Source: Niastella sp. (lineage in GTDB: Bacteria; Bacteroidota; Bacteroidia; Chitinophagales; Chitinophagaceae). Taken from it: a stretch of DNA of 64,000 nt. The stretch spans positions 682,001-746,000 of the forward strand of contig JADJVM010000008.1 in the NCBI GenBank assembly GCA_016710595.1, written 5' to 3'. This document shows, one piece after another, positions 61,565 to 64,000 of this stretch. The position numbers and the translations under genes were made by a program. Under the pieces are notes generated by a model. The model did no database searches and had not been told where the DNA came from. It saw nothing but the letters and a program-made list of their open reading frames with translations. The stretch's first letter is position 1, and each line of letters opens with the position of its first letter.

Positions 61565-63595
61565 TTAATAGAAAGATTTTTGTGAAACCACATATCCCAA
61601 GGGGTTTACCACCGTAATAATGGCATTTCCATGATATAAATCGTCCACTTCTAAATTTAATCTTTCACCGGGCTTTAATGCTGGAATTGGATATGCTTTT
61701 GCAGATGCATAATTTTCTGCTTTATCAGAAACATATAATGAATACCCTTTCACAGTATATTGGGGCAGCCCGATACTTCCGAATATTAAAACATTTAATT
61801 TCCCGTTTTTCCAGTTCCGTACATTTTGAACTTCTACAGGTGATGATAGTTCTCTTAACACCTGCATGGATGGTTTCGGGTTTCCATACATATCATAAAT
61901 ACCGTGAATCCTACGGCGATATTTAGTAGTATCAAAAGTACCGGGGTAATGTGTACGATAATCAGTTAAATCAAAATAAATGGCGCCCTCTACATACGGT
62001 TTCGTTTCAAAGATACTCATGTGGTAAATCAAATCCTGCAACCTTCTTTCATCGCCTCCTTTAAAGTTTGGTTCGCATAATCCAAATTCTGAAATAAACA
62101 ATGGTTTATCAGGATAACTTAAATGAACACTATCTAAATAATTGTGAATTTTACCAACAGGAATATCCCACCAGCTTCCACCATATTCATTCATCATTAA
62201 ATAATCACCATCATTTGCAGCATCAGGAACAAAGGCAGGGTTATTGTAAAAACTTTGAGTGAGTGTATTACTCACATAAGCGGTATGGCGGGATGGATCC
62301 AATTGCCGGGAGCGCTTTAATAAAGTTGCAATCATTTTTTTCATATCAGCATCCCTGGCCCTTAATTCATTGCCAACACCCCAGCTAAAAATACTGGTAT
62401 GGTTATATAATGTAAAGATCATTTCCTGTAATTGCTGTAACGAAATTTTCTCAATTACACTATTTGCGGGAGTTTCAGGCCCCCATAAGGGAACTTCCTG
62501 CTGAACGAGCATACCATTTCGGTCACAAAAATCGTAGAACACATCGCCTTGTTGAAAATGCTGCCGGCTAAAAATACAATTCACCTGCTTCATCAATTTC
62601 CCCATTGCAATTATTTGTGAGTCGGGCTCTGCAAATCCAAAATCCGGATTGCTACCTGCAGTCCATTCTACGCCCATTAATTTTACATATTCATTATTTA
62701 AAAAGAATTTTCCATTTTTTAATTCTATATTCCTAAACCCGGTATTGGCGGCTATTTTATCTACCCGTTTATTTCCATCCAATACCGTAACAACAACACG
62801 GTATAGGTTTGGAAAATCAAAACTCCATGGATGTATTTTTGACAATTCTATATTTACGATTGCTTCATTCAATTGCCAACCGGGCTTTACTGTATTTGTA
62901 AAAATATGGTTGTGGGTTGATTGATTTTCTTCAATGACATCAACCAAAAATTTAATATTGTGATTGGCTTTATCAAAACCAAGTTTAAGGTTTAACTTAC
63001 CAGCGTTATTATTTATATCCAATGAGGGCGTTACATGAAGATACTGAGCAGCGGGCTTACCAGAAATAATAAGCGCTACTGTACGGATAATTCCACCATC
63101 ATTTGGCCAATCGAATGAACTGCCAAAAGGGACTTTGTTTGGTCCATAATCATTATTACAGGCAACTGTAATAATATTTTCTTTACCAAATACCAATGCG
63201 CCATCCAGGTTTATGTAAAATTTATTGAAGCCATCCCCGATGTGTTCTGCTATTTTTTTACCATTCAAATAAATGAATGATGTATGGTTAATGGCACCAA
63301 ACTGCAAAACTATATTTTTATTTTTCCAGCTACCCGGTGCTAATATTTTTTTTTGGTACCATCCCCAACCATAGTGATTTTGATTTTCTGCTTCAATATT
63401 CCAGGTATGTGGCAATACCACAGATCTGGTATTGGGTAAAATTCGCTTTTGCCAATTTTCATATAGGCCAACAGCGGTTTTATCTGTTGTAAATTGCCAA
63501 TCATTATTAAGTGGTAAAGTATCTCTCTGTGCAAAAGAATTAATACCCATTAACAATAAAGAAAAAAGAATATAGCTGTGAATGTTTTTTTTCAT
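61565..63595 (-). CDS. Exported GH2 glycoside hydrolase (beta-galactosidase/glucuronidase type)
   Basis: A 676-residue protein. Signal peptide (about 1-22), sugar-binding jelly roll (about 25-185: VVLPHTWNIEA, FGAINHTSFIYLNGKKIAEHIGDG), Ig-like domain (about 190-300) and TIM barrel (about 300-600). The acid/base glutamate is in FSWGVGNELRARD (near 410), and the nucleophile in PLFISEFGLCEP (near 503). The barrel lead-in reads LMGVEWTAGSNP. It removes beta-linked galactose or glucuronic acid; the exact sugar cannot be told. A sodium:solute symporter lies 36 bases upstream on the same strand, which suggests coupled release and uptake. Confidence 0.92.
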   Translation of the reverse strand: MKKNIHSYILFSLLLMGINSFAQRDTLPLNNDWQFTTDKTAVGLYENWQKRILPNTRSVVLPHTWNIEAENQNHYGWGWYQKKILAPGSWKNKNIVLQFGAINHTSFIYLNGKKIAEHIGDGFNKFYINLDGALVFGKENIITVACNNDYGPNKVPFGSSFDWPNDGGIIRTVALIISGKPAAQYLHVTPSLDINNNAGKLNLKLGFDKANHNIKFLVDVIEENQSTHNHIFTNTVKPGWQLNEAIVNIELSKIHPWSFDFPNLYRVVVTVLDGNKRVDKIAANTGFRNIELKNGKFFLNNEYVKLMGVEWTAGSNPDFGFAEPDSQIIAMGKLMKQVNCIFSRQHFQQGDVFYDFCDRNGMLVQQEVPLWGPETPANSVIEKISLQQLQEMIFTLYNHTSIFSWGVGNELRARDADMKKMIATLLKRSRQLDPSRHTAYVSNTLTQSFYNNPAFVPDAANDGDYLMMNEYGGSWWDIPVGKIHNYLDSVHLSYPDKPLFISEFGLCEPNFKGGDERRLQDLIYHMSIFETKPYVEGAIYFDLTDYRTHYPGTFDTTKYRRRIHGIYDMYGNPKPSMQVLRELSSPVEVQNVRNWKNGKLNVLIFGSIGLPQYTVKGYSLYVSDKAENYASAKAYPIPALKPGERLNLEVDDLYHGNAIITVVNPLGYVVSQKSFY

Positions 63596-63631
63596 AATAA
63601 ATTTATATAGTTGTCAAAAAAAAAATAAATA

Positions 63632-64000
63632 TTACCAAAACCGGGCGTATAAAACTGCTACCGCTAACAAAATTGTAATTGCCATTACCCATTGAGTAGC
63701 CGATAAACCATACATTTCGGACGCAGGTTTCATTTCGTTTCCTTTTATTTGGCCTTTTTTATCTAACATACTTACCCCCATAATTAATAATACGGTGAAG
63801 AAAAATACCCAACCCATTTGTATTAAAAATGGAATTTCAAAAATACCAGAAGCATTTGGATAAGCAGTATATATGAGGGTTTCATGCCCTATGAGGCCCG
63901 GTAAAAATTTATCAAATAAAATAGCCAGCATGACGCCCCCAATAATGCCGGCGATAGCACCCTTTGAAGTTGTTTTTTTCCAGAAAAACCCCAATAAGAA
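63632..64000 (-). CDS. Sodium:solute symporter (SSS family), C-terminal part
   Basis: The last 122 or so codons of a gene whose start lies beyond the right end of the window. Three hydrophobic segments are visible (residues about 10-30, 60-78 and 100-118 of the visible part). The family-typical FFWKKTTSKGAIAGIIGGV opens it. It ends LAVAVLYARFW. SSS proteins import sugars or sugar acids with Na+. It belongs with the GH2 gene 36 bases downstream. Without the N-terminal half the substrate group cannot be assigned. Confidence 0.8.
   Translation of the reverse strand, partial: FLLGFFWKKTTSKGAIAGIIGGVMLAILFDKFLPGLIGHETLIYTAYPNASGIFEIPFLIQMGWVFFFTVLLIMGVSMLDKKGQIKGNEMKPASEMYGLSATQWVMAITILLAVAVLYARFW

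Overview
The window reads as a chromosomal segment of a Bacteroidota bacterium, probably of the Chitinophagaceae type. The DNA is AT-rich. Several genes are preceded by the Bacteroidota promoter form TTG/TTTG-N18..22-TAnnTTTG. Two secreted proteins end in type IX secretion (T9SS) sorting domains with the YPNP motif. A large secreted protein has SprB-like repeats, and there are a TamL-type Omp85 lipoprotein and a TonB receptor with a CarboxypepD-like domain. The family level is inferred from overall gene style and is less certain than the phylum. I see no prophage, insertion sequence, CRISPR array or plasmid function.

Layout. 1-1.2 kb: a folded non-coding element and a divergent GxxExxY-type protein. 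1.2-9.3 kb: dnaK, a GtrA-like membrane protein, a small beta-barrel, an ABC-F ATPase, dipeptidase pepD, a charged coiled-coil exported protein and an NlpC/P60 peptidase. 9.5-16.9 kb: dnaE, thioredoxin, tamL and a SpoU RNA methyltransferase. 16.9-20.1 kb: an esterase diverging from an ATP-grasp ligase and a GCS2 carboxylate-amine ligase, which looks like a small amide-ligation module. 20.1 kb: tRNA-Arg(ACG) with its own promoter and terminator. 20.3-22.2 kb: a secreted M1 peptidase. 22.3-29.9 kb: a complete tryptophan operon trpE-G-D-C-F-B-A-aroF preceded by a leader peptide with three Trp codons and a terminator/antiterminator pair. 30-32.6 kb: ribosomal operon rplK-A-J-L, with neither rpoBC nor secE/nusG beside it. 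32.7-36.4 kb: a large T9SS cargo with five six-cysteine repeats. 36.8-42.1 kb: YitT and NhaA, a beta-CASP nuclease, an M20 amidohydrolase and a SPOR protein. 42.4-46.5 kb: TonB receptor plus fasciclin lipoprotein. 46.6-49.6 kb: purC and an operon of an exported Ppx/GppA-like protein with a membrane-anchored coiled-coil protein. 49.9-55 kb: a T9SS esterase, a DUF1003 protein, a triple metal-binding repeat protein and an SGNH-GH20 fusion. 55-61.4 kb: a FAD oxidoreductase and a DNA repair/stress group (LigD-Ku, a DUF2383 helix bundle, topoisomerase IB) around a perfect 11-bp palindrome. 61.5-64 kb: a GH2 glycosidase and the C-terminal part of a sodium:solute symporter cut by the window edge.

How it works together. 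Most of the window is housekeeping. The best leads are the Trp attenuator, which can be read almost completely from the sequence; the esterase/ATP-grasp/GCS2 module; the exported Ppx/GppA-like protein; the cysteine-repeat T9SS protein; and the palindrome between Ku and the DUF2383 gene. Function calls rest on motifs read by eye; no database search was possible.
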